Positions 1 through 12,117 of a DNA stretch of 64,000 nucleotides are shown piece by piece. Source of the DNA: Macrocystis pyrifera. Taxonomy: Eukaryota > Sar > Phaeophyceae > Laminariales > Laminariaceae. The notes under the pieces are model-generated. The model was given only the letters and a program-made list of their open reading frames with translations, did no database searches and was not told the DNA's origin. The stretch's first letter is position 1. Every line of letters begins with the position of its first letter. The position numbers were made by a program, and so were the translations under genes. The DNA lies in assembly GCA_031763025.1 (NCBI GenBank), contig JASSKH010000003.1, positions 124,001 to 188,000 of the forward strand. Direction: 5' to 3'.

Positions 1-2351
1 TGAGAGTTAGAACACGACACGTGGCAGGGACAAGCTTCGTCACGAGGTGTAAATATGTAGCATTGGTGGCCGTCTTTTTCAAACGTTTGGTGTTTGTTCT
101 GGAGTTGTCTTCTAATTGTTTTTTGGGGTTTGTCGCGCAACTTTGACCCAAAAAAAATGCCTCGAACCATACATACCTACAGCATGATTTCAAACAACGC
201 CACCAAGACATTTTTGGCTATTAAAAACAGCTTTGTCAAGGTTTCACAACTCTTGAAAACTCTAGGGCCAAAGTGGTGCGGTGATAGCGAAATCTGTCTC
301 TGCGACAAGTAGAAATTAGCGTCAATTTGGGTCCAACATAGACCCAGAAAGAACCAATCATAAGCCTGAAGTAGGCCTAACTTGTTGATTCGAAGCGTGT
401 TTTTCCCAGAGAGCCGCATCGAATGTCGAGCATGGCCGTTAATAATATCAATTGGGCCAGTGCCCTTGTACGAAGATTCTAACAATAGAAGTCCTCGTAT
501 GATCACCTACGTATAGGGCAAAAAATAAAAACAATGCCGCGATGTCCTTTTAACATTCTAAATTGTACTTCGAAGTATTTACTTTAGTTTTCCCGCATGC
601 GAAACGCAATCCCTAGTATTCTAGAAATTTGAACAATTCCCAAATCTCTCGATCGACAACAAACCCTCCGATGTGTTTCCTTTGTTAATAAGACCATGCG
701 ATATCTGTTTGTTGTCGAGTAGCTCAGTGCATTCGCTGTTTTCTGGCCGAAAGGTGCGACGTTACGTGTGATGGAGGAACCACCTCGTAGGATACCCTAG
801 GATGACGCACACGCACAAGGCGTGAGATTTGCGGGTTTATCTGTTGCTCTTCGACTTTGCCGTAGCGTTTTGAGTACACACTCTTCAAACTGAATGGTAC
901 TAAATTCGCTGTATTGGGCACACACACAGTTATATACTGTATTTGTTTTCGACGTTTTGGACGGAGGTATACATTCAGGGGGGCGTTTAAACGCACCAGA
1001 CAGTGTTTCGCTCGTTTTCTAGACAAAATATCTCTGGTTATAATGCGGTAAGTATGATGTGGCAATTCTACATCTCATGGTGCCGCATCTCATGCGCGTG
1101 TCTGAACAGGTCGTTCAGCGAGCATTCGGTTCACCACTTTTGGCAAGTTCCAACGTCTTGAATACATCCGTCAGGGGGGAGTGTTGAAATAGGCAGTCGA
1201 ATGCCTGGAAGCCGTATATTTTTAACTGATTCATACTGTTTTCACTATATACAAGCACGAATGTCTTGGTTTGGATGTTCTGCTGAACGCATATGAGGCG
1301 AGCATATCGGTTTCAGTAGTTTATCTTCGGATTCGGTATATACTGCTGTAGTGTGTTTACCTGTCCTTACAGGGAAGTCGGTCCTTCCAATAAAGCAGCT
1401 AGCTCGCGACCATTGTATGCTGATGTAGGACGGACCGTTGGTCAGCACAACCGCCCGTGGAGTACGTCTGCTCGTGTTGTGTGCTTATTACCGAGGTGAT
1501 AAGGCCTCAGGATACACCCACCTTGATCACTTGTTTTCGTTTCCACATGAGGCCAAACCATAAGTCTGTTTTCTTACAAGCCGTTCTTCTTCATCAAACT
1601 AAGTGATCAATACAGTATTAGATGCCACCACTGCCGTCAAGCTGCAGCATCGGGGGCAATCCATACTCTGCGTGAGTAATTTTTTTTTTTTTTCGGCGTG
1701 ATGGGCAGTCGAGCACAGTGCCGACCTCGTCTTAAGCGCTTTTCAGGCGCTTTTGTCAGATAGGCGTTTTTTTTTCTTGCCGTTGCGGTACTTCCTGGTA
1801 TTTCCAAAACCTTAACTAATCTCCACCTACGCAATTGACCCCTCAAACCGCAATGCGTTCTAGCCGTTTCCCTCGCATCCTAGCAGCACGCTATGTGGCA
1901 CGCTCTCGCTAGTGCAGTGCGGGTGTTTCAGGGACGGTAGGCATACTGCTCAATCTATTATTTATATGCGCTGTAATAGCACGGTATCAACTTGGCCAGA
2001 GGTGTATGTGGATAGTGCGGCAGAACAGCTGTACTCGCTCTGTTGTATGGCGTGGGGGAGGGACAGAAAAAAGTCAAAGCGGCCATTGGCAAGTATCACT
2101 TGTACAGATTGCCGTGAAGTTTGTGTGACATCTCATAGTTATCCTTGCGATCGATTGGATTAATTCAAGCGTTGCTCATATTTGTATCCTGAGGAAACAT
2201 ACTATTTTGGATTATTAATCTGCCTATTTGACGGAGTCCTGCCTGCCCGATATATTATGTTAATTAGGAGATATATGACACTAAACCGGTCTGCAAATCT
2301 TCACCACACGCGCCTGTCCTTTTGCTATACTTAGCGTTAGAGTCGGCACAT
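1..2351. other. No recognisable gene
   Basis: Short open frames occur on both strands, the longest about 110 codons, but none shows a domain, signal peptide or convincing splice pattern. The stretch holds homopolymer T tracts near 1681-1694 and 1769-1777 and is otherwise unique within this window. I see nothing I can annotate. Confidence 0.5.
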
Positions 2352-2512
2352 TGCACTTTGCTTTTAATGCGCAACTCACCGCCCGGAGAAGAGGTTTTGG
2401 AGAGGGGAGTGACCCCCGGGGTTGCCCCAACGGCAACCCCACGCTAATATCCGTATACTCGAGTCAACTCCCAACCCAACTGGCAACATAGAATTCTCGA
2501 CCCCAGCCATCC
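2352..2512 (-). repeat. Split direct repeat B, outer copy
   Basis: Partner of 3188-3364 in the same orientation. It marks the presumed right terminus of the relic. About 470 bp separate it from the second A repeat. Confidence 0.7.
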
Positions 2513-2982
2513 AAACCGCTATCCGGCAAACAGTTTATGAGAACTCGAGAAACAACATACAAGGTAACCTTATGGCCACGTGCACATAAATGTACACGAA
2601 AAAACAGCGATACCAGGCATACACAAATAGCACGCGTATATTTAAACTCACAGTGTACTTCAATGTCAATGTACGGGTACCCCCCCCTCTCTAAAACGTT
2701 CAGATTGGGCGCAAACTCTCAGCCGATGCAACACCACATTTACTTTTGTCAAAATATCATACAGTAGTATGATATGAAGAAACCCTACTTGCATGAAACG
2801 TAAAAAAAAACTCAAGGCGGCTAGCCCTCGCCGCAACTTGCACGATCCACGACACCCAGCACCATCAGCGAAAATACCGGGTATGTCTAACAAACAGCAC
2901 CAAACACACACGTTCCTGCGAGCATTTAACTCCCCCCCCCATGACTCCCTCAAAAGCACGGACGGGTGGTTGGGAACTCATA

Positions 2983-3183
2983 GCTAGTCTGTATCACACT
3001 TTGGACCTGTAGCTCTGCCTCTGCTCCACTGCGCTATCACGTATAGGTTGAGGTTACGTACCGGACAAGGTGTGTGTACCAAGGGCTACGATTCATGCTA
3101 CCAGGTATCACTGCAATCGTCTGATTGGCTAAAATTCTTACGTACGTACAAAACACACATGCCCACCTTCTTCCGAGAATGTT
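2983..3183 (-). repeat. Split direct repeat A, downstream copy
   Basis: Same repeat as 9124-9335, in the same orientation, and lying directly next to repeat B (3188-3364). I estimate roughly 85 percent identity by eye over about 180 bp. The B-A adjacency is what distinguishes this layout from ordinary LTRs. Confidence 0.75.
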
Positions 3184-3187
3184 CTGC

Positions 3188-3364
3188 CTTGCACTTTGCT
3201 TTCAAAGTTTTATTACATTATTGCGCAACCCCCCACCCGGAGAAGGGGGGTCGGAGAGGGAGGGGACCGCCGGGGCTGCCCCAACGGCAACCCCACGCTA
3301 ACATCCGTATATTCGAATCAACTCCCAGCCCAACTGGCGACATAGACCTCTCGACGCCAGCCTC
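3188..3364 (-). repeat. Split direct repeat B, inner copy
   Basis: It shares with 2352-2512 the runs ttgcactttgctttt, ccccaacggcaaccccacgc and atccgtata, with the same spacing apart from a small insertion. It follows the recombinase remnant in coding direction. Confidence 0.72.
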
Positions 3365-3639
3365 CATCGCAAATGGAAGTTGACCCGATTTACGGACGTA
3401 CTCTTACGACCCCCACCAACACCTCACGGTGCTTCGCGCTTGGTGCAAACAATGTCTGCGTGGTCGGTGAAAACCCGACGCGCTCCGTCCCGGCGTTGTA
3501 GGGATGCGAGGGTCTATGGTCATACGACTACGGCCATGCATGACAATGAGTACACCCCCCCACTTGCAATGTGATAGGGAGCGCATGCGATATCACACTT
3601 CTCCATTAAATCGTCCCCACTCTGTGCCCTGGCCCGGCT

Positions 3640-4599
3640 GAATCTCACCGCTAACGTATTCCTGAGCCAAAACGTCTGTTACACAACAGACATCCTTTCT
3701 GTGACTGCAAACGTCTTGTACGCGTAGGACGCCCATCGGCCCTCACACTGCAACATCTCTGGTGTTGCCCCCCCCGCCGACAAGTGTGAGCACCTCTAAT
3801 CCTCAGAGAGTTCAACGCGTACTCCTCCGTACGCACGCCCACCGACGCAACCATTTTTCGCAAAACCTGCCGTCGCTTGCTGCTGTGTTCACATGGACCA
3901 TCTACCATTACCAACGCCAATCGCAGCAAGGGGGGCCGACGAGGGGGGAAATAGATAACAAGACATCAATTCGATCGTGAGATCGACAGCACCGCCACCA
4001 TCACCCACGCGCAACGCCGGACCACAACGTACGCGCTAGAACCGCCCCTTTCCGCAATTAGTCCCCCTTCGACCGACCAAGCCTGACCTCAACGCTGTCT
4101 GCGGTGGACCAATGCGCCGCGGTAAGCTGAAGGTTTGCGCAAAACAACGCTAAGTCAGCCCGTCGTAAATAATACGTTTCGTGCACACGTGACCGAGTTC
4201 CCGCAAACATTTCGGACGCACGAGTCAAAAACCAAAAGGAAGAACATAGGGCGAGCGACAAGACGCGAGCCCTGGTCTGCCACGTAGAGGTCTATTTCTC
4301 ACCCGCGATCAACATTTCCCACGAAAAAGGTCGACGTACGGATGGTGGCCAGCGTCGGCATGCCAACAAGCGGCGTCTTTGAGGGTATTAACAAAACGGG
4401 ATAAGCAGTGTCCAGTTCGAACTCTCGCGAGATACAGAGGGCTCTCGATAGTAGCAAAGGTTTACGCTGCGTATTGGAATAAATGCCACACATTGGCATG
4501 CTGTCTCCGCAGCGCTCGACGAATACAGGCATGCCACAACGTACCCGATCGTCTACCCATGCGCCAAAATGGCCCTGATAAGTGCGTTCAGACGAGGTC
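3640..4599 (-). pseudogene. Tyrosine recombinase remnant (DIRS/Ngaro-like)
   Basis: The N-terminal core-binding part reads SSERTYQGHFGAWVDD at about 4550-4600, matching the usual helix that opens phage-integrase-type enzymes. The catalytic part begins with SFWFLTRASEMF (about 4200-4240; the Arg of this box is the first catalytic residue), then YYLRRADLALF and VEVRLGRSKGD (about 4060-4160). A degraded second box reads YALNSLRIRGAH (about 3790-3830), where families normally have HSLRIG. I cannot see the nucleophilic Tyr. Together with the repeat layout, this is the main reason for calling the whole element a tyrosine-recombinase retrotransposon. Confidence 0.66.
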
Positions 4600-5559
4600 A
4601 CAATGGCGTTTCGCATAAGTTCGAGTCCAACACCGACGTACAGAGGGATATGCCCGCGTCCCCCAGTTCCTGCTCTTGCCACCGAATGTCGGGTCGAACA
4701 GCACGCCATTTAACGAGAGCGGAGGCGCAATCCCACCGTGAAATGCCGTTGGCGGCCACATTAAACATTGCACTTGCGTGTTTTGCGTCAAAGTGCCAAA
4801 GGGATGAATACTCGAGCACATCAAGGAGGATTATCAACGCGCCAGATCTTGGCCCCTTCCTCCCTCGACAACGCCGCACCCACTCTACGGATGCTTCGTT
4901 CTCGCGACGCAACAACACACAGTAGACGGACGTTCAGCACACGGACAGATGAGGACCCGTGCAGAAACTACCATGCCCAGCAATCCGAGAACGCTAAGTG
5001 TATATATTTCTCGCGTGCAACGGACTTACTCAATCCACAGAATCGAGACCGCTCCCCGGCGCCACGCTCGTATCGCTGGTTTCAAGGCAAAACACCCCGG
5101 CCGCGGTTTTAGATGCGTCCGAAAACAGAGTACGTCGGGGGGGGTCGCTCAAGCGAAGGATACATCGGAGCCGACAAGGTTTCTCCGCGCGCGTCCAACC
5201 CTTCCTCAACGAACCACCGCCAGAACTCGAGGTCACCATGGAACTCGGGTCTCAGGGCGAGACGCCCCCCGGGGTTTGTCGTATAGCAAGGAAAATCTGC
5301 TGCGGCAGCTTTGCGCGACATACCAACCGAAGCCAACAAACGGATAATGAATCCCCCCCCGGACGCACAGCAAAGGAAATATATATGAGAAAGCCAACAA
5401 GCTGCGGCACCTGTTTCGCTGAAGCAGATGCACAAGATGGGGGCTATTCCGCGAGGATAGTGTGCGGCTTGAGACGCATATGGGACGGCAACGTGACCGT
5501 AAGCGCCTCAATATCAATGATCCAGTCCAGCATCTCGAGTTGCATGTCCCAGCTAGTAA
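4600..5559 (-). pseudogene. RT thumb and RNase H remnant (DIRS/Ngaro-like)
   Basis: Minus-strand pieces read MQLEMLDWIIDIEALTVTLP (5470-5560), then PEFHGDLEFWRWFVEEG (about 5200-5260), which resembles the RT-to-RNase H connection of DIRS elements. An RNase H start reads SDASKTAAGVF near 5100-5140. Its end reads NGISRWDCASALVK followed by RPDIRWQEQELGDAG (about 4660-4750), a boundary commonly seen just before the recombinase in these elements. The pieces lie in different frames with stops between them. Confidence 0.62.
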
Positions 5560-6403
5560 TTGTCTTGGCTGATAGGAGGGGTGGATTGGAAACCCCACGT
5601 TGGCCCAACAAGAAAAAATGGTCCGACGGCAGCGACTGTACAGCACGCAATCAACGGCGGCAGTCCGACCACCATTGAAATTCGACGAAAACGACATCGT
5701 CTACGTAGTACCTCCTTAAACAAATAGCTCCCGGCGTTGCCCCCTGGACCAGGAACGGGTCCACAATCACGCGGGGTAGCAACGACCCGAACCCCCCGTG
5801 GCGGGGAAAGTTCGGCATGCGCATCAGCGGCAGCCCCTTGTTGGGAAACGTCAGTGTCTTGAAATGTAGAGTAGGTGTGAGCATGCTCGAGCGCAGATGC
5901 CATCAACCCCCAAAACAATATAACGCCAACCAAATTGTAAGCGCAAATCCACAACAACGTGATCGCCGAACACGTATCCAAAGGTCGGTGCGCCTGCAGG
6001 ATCAACCAAAAACCTGCCGAAAGGCGTCTTTGACGTCCATGCGGGGCAAATATATTCGAGCACGACTACCGTGCGTTTGTGGCGAAATTAACACCCGTAA
6101 GACCACATCACGAAGCACATGACCGAGCTCGCACGATGGTGCGGAGTCAAAGTCAGTGTCACCGCGAATGCGGGTCCGGCCGCCCTCACGCGTAAACGTA
6201 AGATCGTGAATAATCAGGCACGTGGGTTTGAGAACGACGCTCAGCGGTGAAATGCGAAGACCCTGAATGTCGGCTGCAAATCGCAAATCAAACCCCAAAA
6301 TTCGGCCGTTCACAACGTCTGCGCGTATATTGTGTTGATAGAAACAGTATGCGTGGCGACGACCGGGGGATTTCCATACGCAAATTCTGTGGTCAAATCC
6401 CAC
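5560..6403 (-). pseudogene. Reverse transcriptase remnant (DIRS/Ngaro-like)
   Basis: Reverse transcriptase would copy the element RNA into DNA. Motif A is visible on the minus strand at about 6005-6060 as YLPRMDVKDAFRQV. A frame change follows, then VDPAGAPTFGYVFGDHVV (about 5945-6005). The catalytic box reads YYVDDVVFVEFQ at about 5680-5710 in another frame. At least two frame changes separate these motifs, so the gene is dead. The motif spacing and the downstream thumb segment fit RTs of the DIRS order better than the copia RT elsewhere in this window. Confidence 0.7.
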
Positions 6404-8188
6404 CCCCGCACGACGCCGACAGGCCCACGCGGCGACAGCACACGAAGCAACAAATAAATACGGGGGAATTCCTTCATCGCACCAAACCAGTGCTGTACGA
6501 TGGCAACGTTAATTGCGGAGAGAGCTGTGAGGAGTCGATGGTGGACAGGAAAAGGGGAACACTGGTCTGACAGTGTCGCAAGAATGAGGACCTGAGTGAA
6601 GCGACCTGATTGAGGCTCGCCGAGCCTCGCTCAGATACTTCCTGCACCGCATCCTCCCGAGCGGCAAGCCACGCATCTACCTCATCTATTTGCAACGTAC
6701 CCACACACACATCGCCGACCGCACCGTGTGCTCACACCATGTTAACTGGCAAATATCCCGCACGCTTGCCAACACCCGTATATTTCTCCGAGAATGAAAC
6801 TGAACCTAGAGCCACAGCAACGCGATCGCGCCCGACGCCGCCATTTCCAGTCAGAGCTCCTACCGCACGCCTACGCAACCCCCCCGTTCCTTCGCGGGTG
6901 ACCGACCGCGTCCCAGCTCCGCCGCTGGTGACCAGCGTCATCGCCGCTCCGCCAACGGCCCGCGCGGCCGCCTCCACTCCAGAAGTTGGCCCAATCGACA
7001 GGAAGGGCCCGTGTCCTCATCCCGAACTAGAGCCACCACCACCCCTGGCCCAGCCGCGACCACCATCCGGGCGGAGCACCAGAGCCCGCGACCCACTAGC
7101 CTGCGCCACCGTACCACCTCGTAAACCACCAGCTGGCGCCGCCGAGATGCCACCGTCTCGGCGATCTGCAGGAGAGGAGGAGTTGGCCGGGGTACTAGCG
7201 TGCACGAACTTGCGGTCGGACAACCGGCATTGACCCGTGGACGAAATCTGCCTAGACAGCGCGGCGCTGTTCTCTCTGGTCGGACTCATCTTGGCGGGGG
7301 CAAGGCTGTGACTCTGCTTGGATACCCCGTCCCGGCTGTCGCGTGGGACGTGAAGACCTTCGACGAGGTTTTGAACGTCACCACTGGACGCGCATAAGGA
7401 GCGTGCACGACGAAACGCAGGGGCAGGCAGTGCGTCAAACACGGCGTTAGACTGAGGGGAAACAGTCGACGGACAAAATCTGCTCGGCGAATCTCATGAG
7501 GTCGTTAACCCATAGGCCAAGGTCTTCGTTCACCATTTTGGTCATATATCCGCCCGAGCCACGGAGCTGGAGGGCAAGATGGTGTTGCTGAAAGTGTGGC
7601 GGCACAAAATAGCAGTCGCGAATGTGAAAGAGGCGTCGACAGGTGCCAGCCGATCTAGATAAGCGCGGTCGTCGGTGACGTCAGCCGAGAGTCCGACTGT
7701 AAGAACCACCAAACGAGCCTAGCGCAAAACGTTCAGGTGGTCAGCGATCATTAACAGATGGTCGACGATGCCTTCCGCGCGTGGCCCGTACGCGGCCACA
7801 TCAACGTCGCTGACCGCGGGACGCTGAACCACCACTACCGCCGTAACGTTGACGGCCTCACCCTCAAACCACTGAATGTCCGCGCCCGGCTCGCTGAAAT
7901 TTGGGGGCAGACGTCCCCGCCAATGTTTGCGGGAAAGCATTTTTTCATAGGGCTATGTCGCCCGTTCGCTGAGATTTTACGACGTGACACTCTCTTACGT
8001 TTCCCCTGTCCAGCACGGCCGGCAAGGCATCCCGAAGGCCGCCAACGGACAGAGGCGCGTTGTCTAGCGTTGACTTGACGCTGAGTACCTCCGTGTCGAT
8101 GCGGGAAATTTCAGAGGCGACCTGATTCTGCCAATGCAGCACGGCAGTCGTTGATACCACCCCTCCCGAGGCCGCCGGTATAAATGGA

Positions 8189-8545
8189 GGAGCAGCAACG
8201 GCAGTAGGGGAGGTAGCAGCAGTAGTAGTAGTGGTAGCAGCAGCGTTGGCCTGACGAGGGGCAGCAGCAGCATCAGCGGCCTGGCGAGCCTCGGCCTCGA
8301 CTCGCCAAGCAGTCGCTGTTTGTATATATATACGTCAAACCACTGAGCTACTCAGTCAGCTGAATGGAGGAACAGCAACAACAGCAGTAGGGGGGGTAGC
8401 AGCAGTAGTAGTAGTGGTAGCAGCAGCGTTGCCCTGACGAGCGGCAGCAGCAGCATCAGTGGCCAGGCGAGCCTCGGCCTCGACTCGCCAAGAAGCCGCT
8501 GTTCGTATATATATATACATTAAACCACTGATCAACTCAGTCAGC
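8189..8545 (-). repeat. Tandem duplication of about 177 bp inside the Gag remnant
   Basis: 8189-8366 and 8367-8545 are two near-identical direct copies. Each contains a GCA/GTA trinucleotide-rich coding stretch followed by a short TATATA block and the segment aaaccactga ... ctcagtcagc. A partial third end occurs at 8546-8600. The duplicated unit ends in half of the foldback described at 8529-8640. Confidence 0.75.
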
Positions 8546-8640
8546 CTGTTCGTATATATATACATTAAACCACTGAGCGACTCAGTCAGCGCAGACTGAG
8601 TTGATCAGTGGTCTATCTTTGATAGACGAACTAAAGAAGT
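8529..8640. repeat. Foldback repeat sharing the accactga/tcagtggt core
   Basis: The segment repeats taaaccactga...ctcagtcagc twice, then presents its inverse (gactgagttgatcagtggt). The two arms pair through about 18 bases. Its core sequence recurs in the 8863-8944 hairpin. Confidence 0.6.
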
Positions 8641-8680
8641 CCGGGGTTCGAGTCCCGTCACACGTCGTCGGAAAGTCAAG
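8606..8680 (+). other. tRNA-like remnant with box A and box B
   Basis: The sequence gatcagtggtctatc resembles a tRNA D-arm/box A. About 30 bases later ccggggttcgagtcccg forms a perfect T-arm with the box B core GGTTCGAGTCC. The acceptor stems do not pair and the anticodon arm is poor, so this looks like a tRNA-derived SINE head or tRNA relic, not a working tRNA gene. Confidence 0.45.
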
Positions 8681-8862
8681 TAGAGAAAACCTCGATAAAA
8701 TAACACTTGACCAGACAGTCGAAAGGTGAGTGAACCACTTGAGTAAAGAACACGCGACTAGGGAGGGGGATCATATGAAGGAAAAACCTGGCGCTGATTG
8801 GGGGCTTGGTCAACCCCGGAGGAAGTTATCGGCGGGAGGCCGTATCGACCCAGGTACTCATT

Positions 8863-8944
8863 TTGTTCGTTTATGAAGGTGAAACCACTGAGCTGCTCAG
8901 TGCTGACTGAGTAGTCCAGTGGTTTAACCTTCGTAAACGAACAA
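8863..8944. mobile_element. 82-bp foldback element
   Basis: The two halves are near-perfect inverted repeats of about 38 bp. It starts ttgttcgtttatgaaggt and ends accttcgtaaacgaacaa, with accactga/tcagtggt-type cores around a loop of a few bases. It interrupts the Gag-like remnant. It is probably a small non-autonomous foldback or MITE; no target duplication is evident. Confidence 0.6.
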
Positions 8945-9123
8945 CCGCAGCCTCGACACGGCATGCATCGACCTCCGCTTGCGCAGAAGCTACATCAGCA
9001 TAAGCATATACCTCTGTTTATGCTTGCGCAGTAACCAAAGCATTATTAGCCTCTTGCGCAGTAGTAGCCACGGTAGCCTCGGCCTCCGGCGACTTCCTCT
9101 CATCGGACATCCTCAACTAAAAA

Positions 9124-9335
9124 CTAGTCTGCATCACCCTGTAGACCTGTAGCTCTCCCTCTGCTCCACTGCGCTATCACGTACAGGTTGCGGCTACGTA
9201 CCGGACAAGGTGTGTGCATCAAGGGCTACGATTCATGCTACCATGTATCACTGCATTCGTCTGGTTGGCTAAACTTCTTACCTAGAGCTCATATTCCCTC
9301 ATTCTCCTCACATTCTCTCATTCTTCCGAGAAAAT
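9124..9335 (-). repeat. Split direct repeat A, upstream copy
   Basis: It aligns almost colinearly with 2983-3183, sharing long runs such as ctctgctccactgcgctatc and the run around ggacaaggtgtgtg. It lies 14 bp upstream of the putative first ATG of the relic (9110, minus strand), so it is the left terminus when read in coding direction. Confidence 0.75.
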
Positions 9336-11379
9336 GCTGCGTACCAGAGTTAATGCCGTGGGGTTTGAGTATCTGCAACTAACCAAACCTGTGTAGCCAA
9401 GTCACCTGCACACTACGCACGACTGGAAATTCCGTTTATGTTATTGGTAAGAAATGTAAGGTGAGAGACGGCACCCAATACAGTGTACTTCGGTCTATTA
9501 ATAGGCTTTGTGATCAATGTCTTCACGCACGTGATCAATGGAATCGCTCAGACCACGGTGGCGACCACTGTGGAGTGAATCATCATTAAGGTTGTTCTTA
9601 GAGTTCACCAAATAGCAATATATATATATAATGTACACCAAAATAAAAAGGACGGTATTCCCGTAAAAGTGCGCGTATCATTAGACCACACCTACTGCAC
9701 ATGCTTCCCAGAAGAAACAGGCGTCCCTTAGATTATTTGGCAAACACCTTACTTCGAAAATCGCATCATTTCTACTCCATAGGGTAGTGGAAAACGGTTC
9801 TATGAGTACACTGTGATACGGTGGAACAACCTCATCACTTGCGTTTGATCGAAATGTCGGGAAACAAGCGTTTGTGCGTCGAGAACGCTACGATACATCC
9901 AACAGTTACCTATAACCCAGACGAATATCGTTTATCGCAGGGATGGTCGGACAAGTGAAATACTTAGAGACATACAAACCGAATTACAAAACGTTGGCCA
10001 GGATTGCCGAGACTGGCAATGGCACATTCGTAGACCGTCCTCTCAACACTATTAAAGATGGTACAATCACAGCAACAATGACGCCATTCGCGGTCTGGAG
10101 TCCTCACTTGTGTTGCACTGAGTGCGCACGAAGAGAAAGGCACAACTGCAACAGGCACTAATTCGGTCGCTGGTGCCAACATGAATGGGAGCAGGAAGAG
10201 CGACGGCAACGCTGGGCGCGCGATTGCCATGTTTGCGCAACTTGAGCAAGGGGTTGCGGCGTTCACGAGCAGGAAAGGGTGGAGTCTTGCGCACGCATGA
10301 GACGACAAGAAGAAGAAGAAGAAGCAACTAACGGTTGCATCATATGTTATGTGAAGAAGTGCAGAAGTACCGAAGTATATAAGTAACTCTGGAGTGAAAG
10401 AATACCTCAGGGAAAATTAAATCATACAAAGCACTACGCATTGCTATTCGAAATACACTGCACACTCAACCGTAAAAAAATATGTGAACTCAGCGGACTT
10501 ACGCACCAGATTCATGCAATATAGACGGCGTATGGGTTATAACCGCAACCGAGAGGACCACATACGAAGAGAAAACAGAAATGAAGCAAACACAACCCAA
10601 TCAAATCCAAAGGAGAAATAGGGAAAATGACAACAAGGATGAAAACACAACGGTAGTAAAACGCAAGAGCAAATGCCAATTGGCACATTCGCAGGCAAGC
10701 ACAGAGAGGGTCCAAACCGAAACCCCAAAAACAAAATCCGTCAACAGGAAGAGCTACGCACGCGCGTGCGAAATAATCAAACACAAAGCGAAAGAGCGAA
10801 ACAGGGAGGGGGTGGAAGAAGAGAGAAAAAAAAGCGAAAAGAAAGGAGAAAGGGAAAGGCAGGCTCAGGAGGAATACGGAACGGAGTTCAGGCAGCCCTG
10901 CGCTAAATACTTACGGTCCTGGAAAGGCGCGCATCGTAGTAAATATGGCAACAGCCAGTCGTTAGTAGTTTAAGCCGAGCATGAACTCCATCGACTCTCG
11001 ACTTTGCATATTCAAAAGCACGTACAACAGGACACGGATATATATGTGTATTTCCCCTCTATGGTATTGTCCTGCGTTGTACACCGATCATTTGAAGTAA
11101 GCATTGGGTTAAATGAGGCCTCCTGCTCCAGTATGGGGGGCTCGCCCGGATAAGCTCCGCGCATAGGGTGTTCTCAGAGCGGTGCCTATCCGAAAGGTTG
11201 TAAACGCTAGAACTACCATAAGCTAACCTGGGTAGGTGGGATGGCCACTCTTCCCCACAACTTCTTTTATCTGACTTTGGATTGATTAGAACAACAAAAT
11301 TACTTGTGATGTCCGGATTCTACACAACAAATGAGACCCAAAGCATGGAGTCACCTCATTAGAGGTGCACCCCGGTGAG

Positions 11380-11520
11380 TACTCGTCAAAAACGGGTTCC
11401 CGGATAATTTTGGAAGTAAAACCCGAACCCGTCGCGGGTACCCCGAGTTTTCATACGAAATCAAACGGGTTCGAGGAGGACTAGGGTAGACCCGGGTACT
11501 CGGACAACCCGTTTTTGTTT
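11380..11520. repeat. Block of recurring ACCCG/CGGGT words, copy 1
   Basis: Within 140 bp the words cgggt and acccg occur about nine times on both strands in mixed orientation, for example aacccgtcgcgggtacccc. The same style of block occurs at 12118-12295. It is not a simple tandem repeat. Confidence 0.5.
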
Positions 11521-12117
11521 ACGGCGTTAACAGGTACCACAAGCGGAGGACAGGGCGTTCGACGAATTGATGTCGAAAGGATACCTACAACCATCAAACG
11601 GTCATAACAGAGCGTCGGGTATTCAATAAGAATAACCAGAAACTACAACAAAATGCAGTCAGCTTGCCTTGGTTTTTGTGTTTCTCATTATATACACTCC
11701 AGAGTACCTGGTATTGTTCTGCGCAGCTGCACAGCATGATAAATATAGGTACAAATATAGAGGCATGACGTACGACTAGTAGTGTACGTCACATGTAGTA
11801 CATGGTTGCACGCGAAAAAGCAGATACCCGCACTTACGCCCCTCAACTGAGCACATTCAGGTATATAGCGAAAGACAGATTGACCTGATGTGCGCCATAG
11901 TAGGTGGCGTTCCCAGGTCTTCATGTCGGTCAGGTGTCATGGCTTGAATAAACAAAAGGTATGGCTATGATCCCTAGGATATCGGAGAGATAACCGTGAC
12001 AGGCACGCGTATAAAACGAATGAGTGAAACATCTCTATGGACAGGTCGGGGACCCCGTTTTCTGCCGATTTTAATGGTTCTAGATATACTGTGGGGCGTT
12101 CTAAGTGGGGGACATGT

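Larger units (their letters stand above)
6700..9110 (-). pseudogene. Gag-like ORF1 remnant of the DIRS/Ngaro-like element
   Basis: A minus-strand ATG at 9110 opens an Ala-, Glu- and Gln-rich reading (start MSDERKSPEAEATVATTAQE) that meets a stop after 30 residues. A helix-forming Ala/Gln/Thr-rich stretch resumes at 8150-8560, followed by a segment reading VLHWQNQVASEISRIDTEV (about 8080-8140), then by Arg/Gly/Ser-rich pieces down to about 6700. The frame is interrupted by foldback and tRNA-like insertions at 8529-8944 and by a 177-bp tandem duplication. The Gag assignment rests on position upstream of RT and on composition, not on a conserved motif. Confidence 0.45.
2352..9335 (-). mobile_element. 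Decayed DIRS/Ngaro-like tyrosine-recombinase retrotransposon
   Basis: Read on the minus strand, the stretch carries in order a Gag-like Ala/Gln-rich start, a reverse transcriptase, an RNase H and a tyrosine recombinase, all broken by stops and frame changes. Two repeat families frame it: A at 9124-9335 and 2983-3183, B at 3188-3364 and 2352-2512. The order is A, coding region, B, A, B. This split-direct-repeat layout is known from Ngaro/PAT-type DIRS-order elements, which integrate with a tyrosine recombinase instead of a DDE integrase. A gap of about 470 bp between the second A and the last B, and foldback insertions inside the Gag region, show later disruption. The copy cannot be functional. 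The subgroup (Ngaro versus PAT) is inferred from the repeat order alone. Confidence 0.72.

Noticed and set aside
10581-10973. 130-codon Lys/Glu-rich frame
   Set aside because: Low-complexity purine-rich DNA yields such frames by chance. No hydrophobic core or domain is seen.
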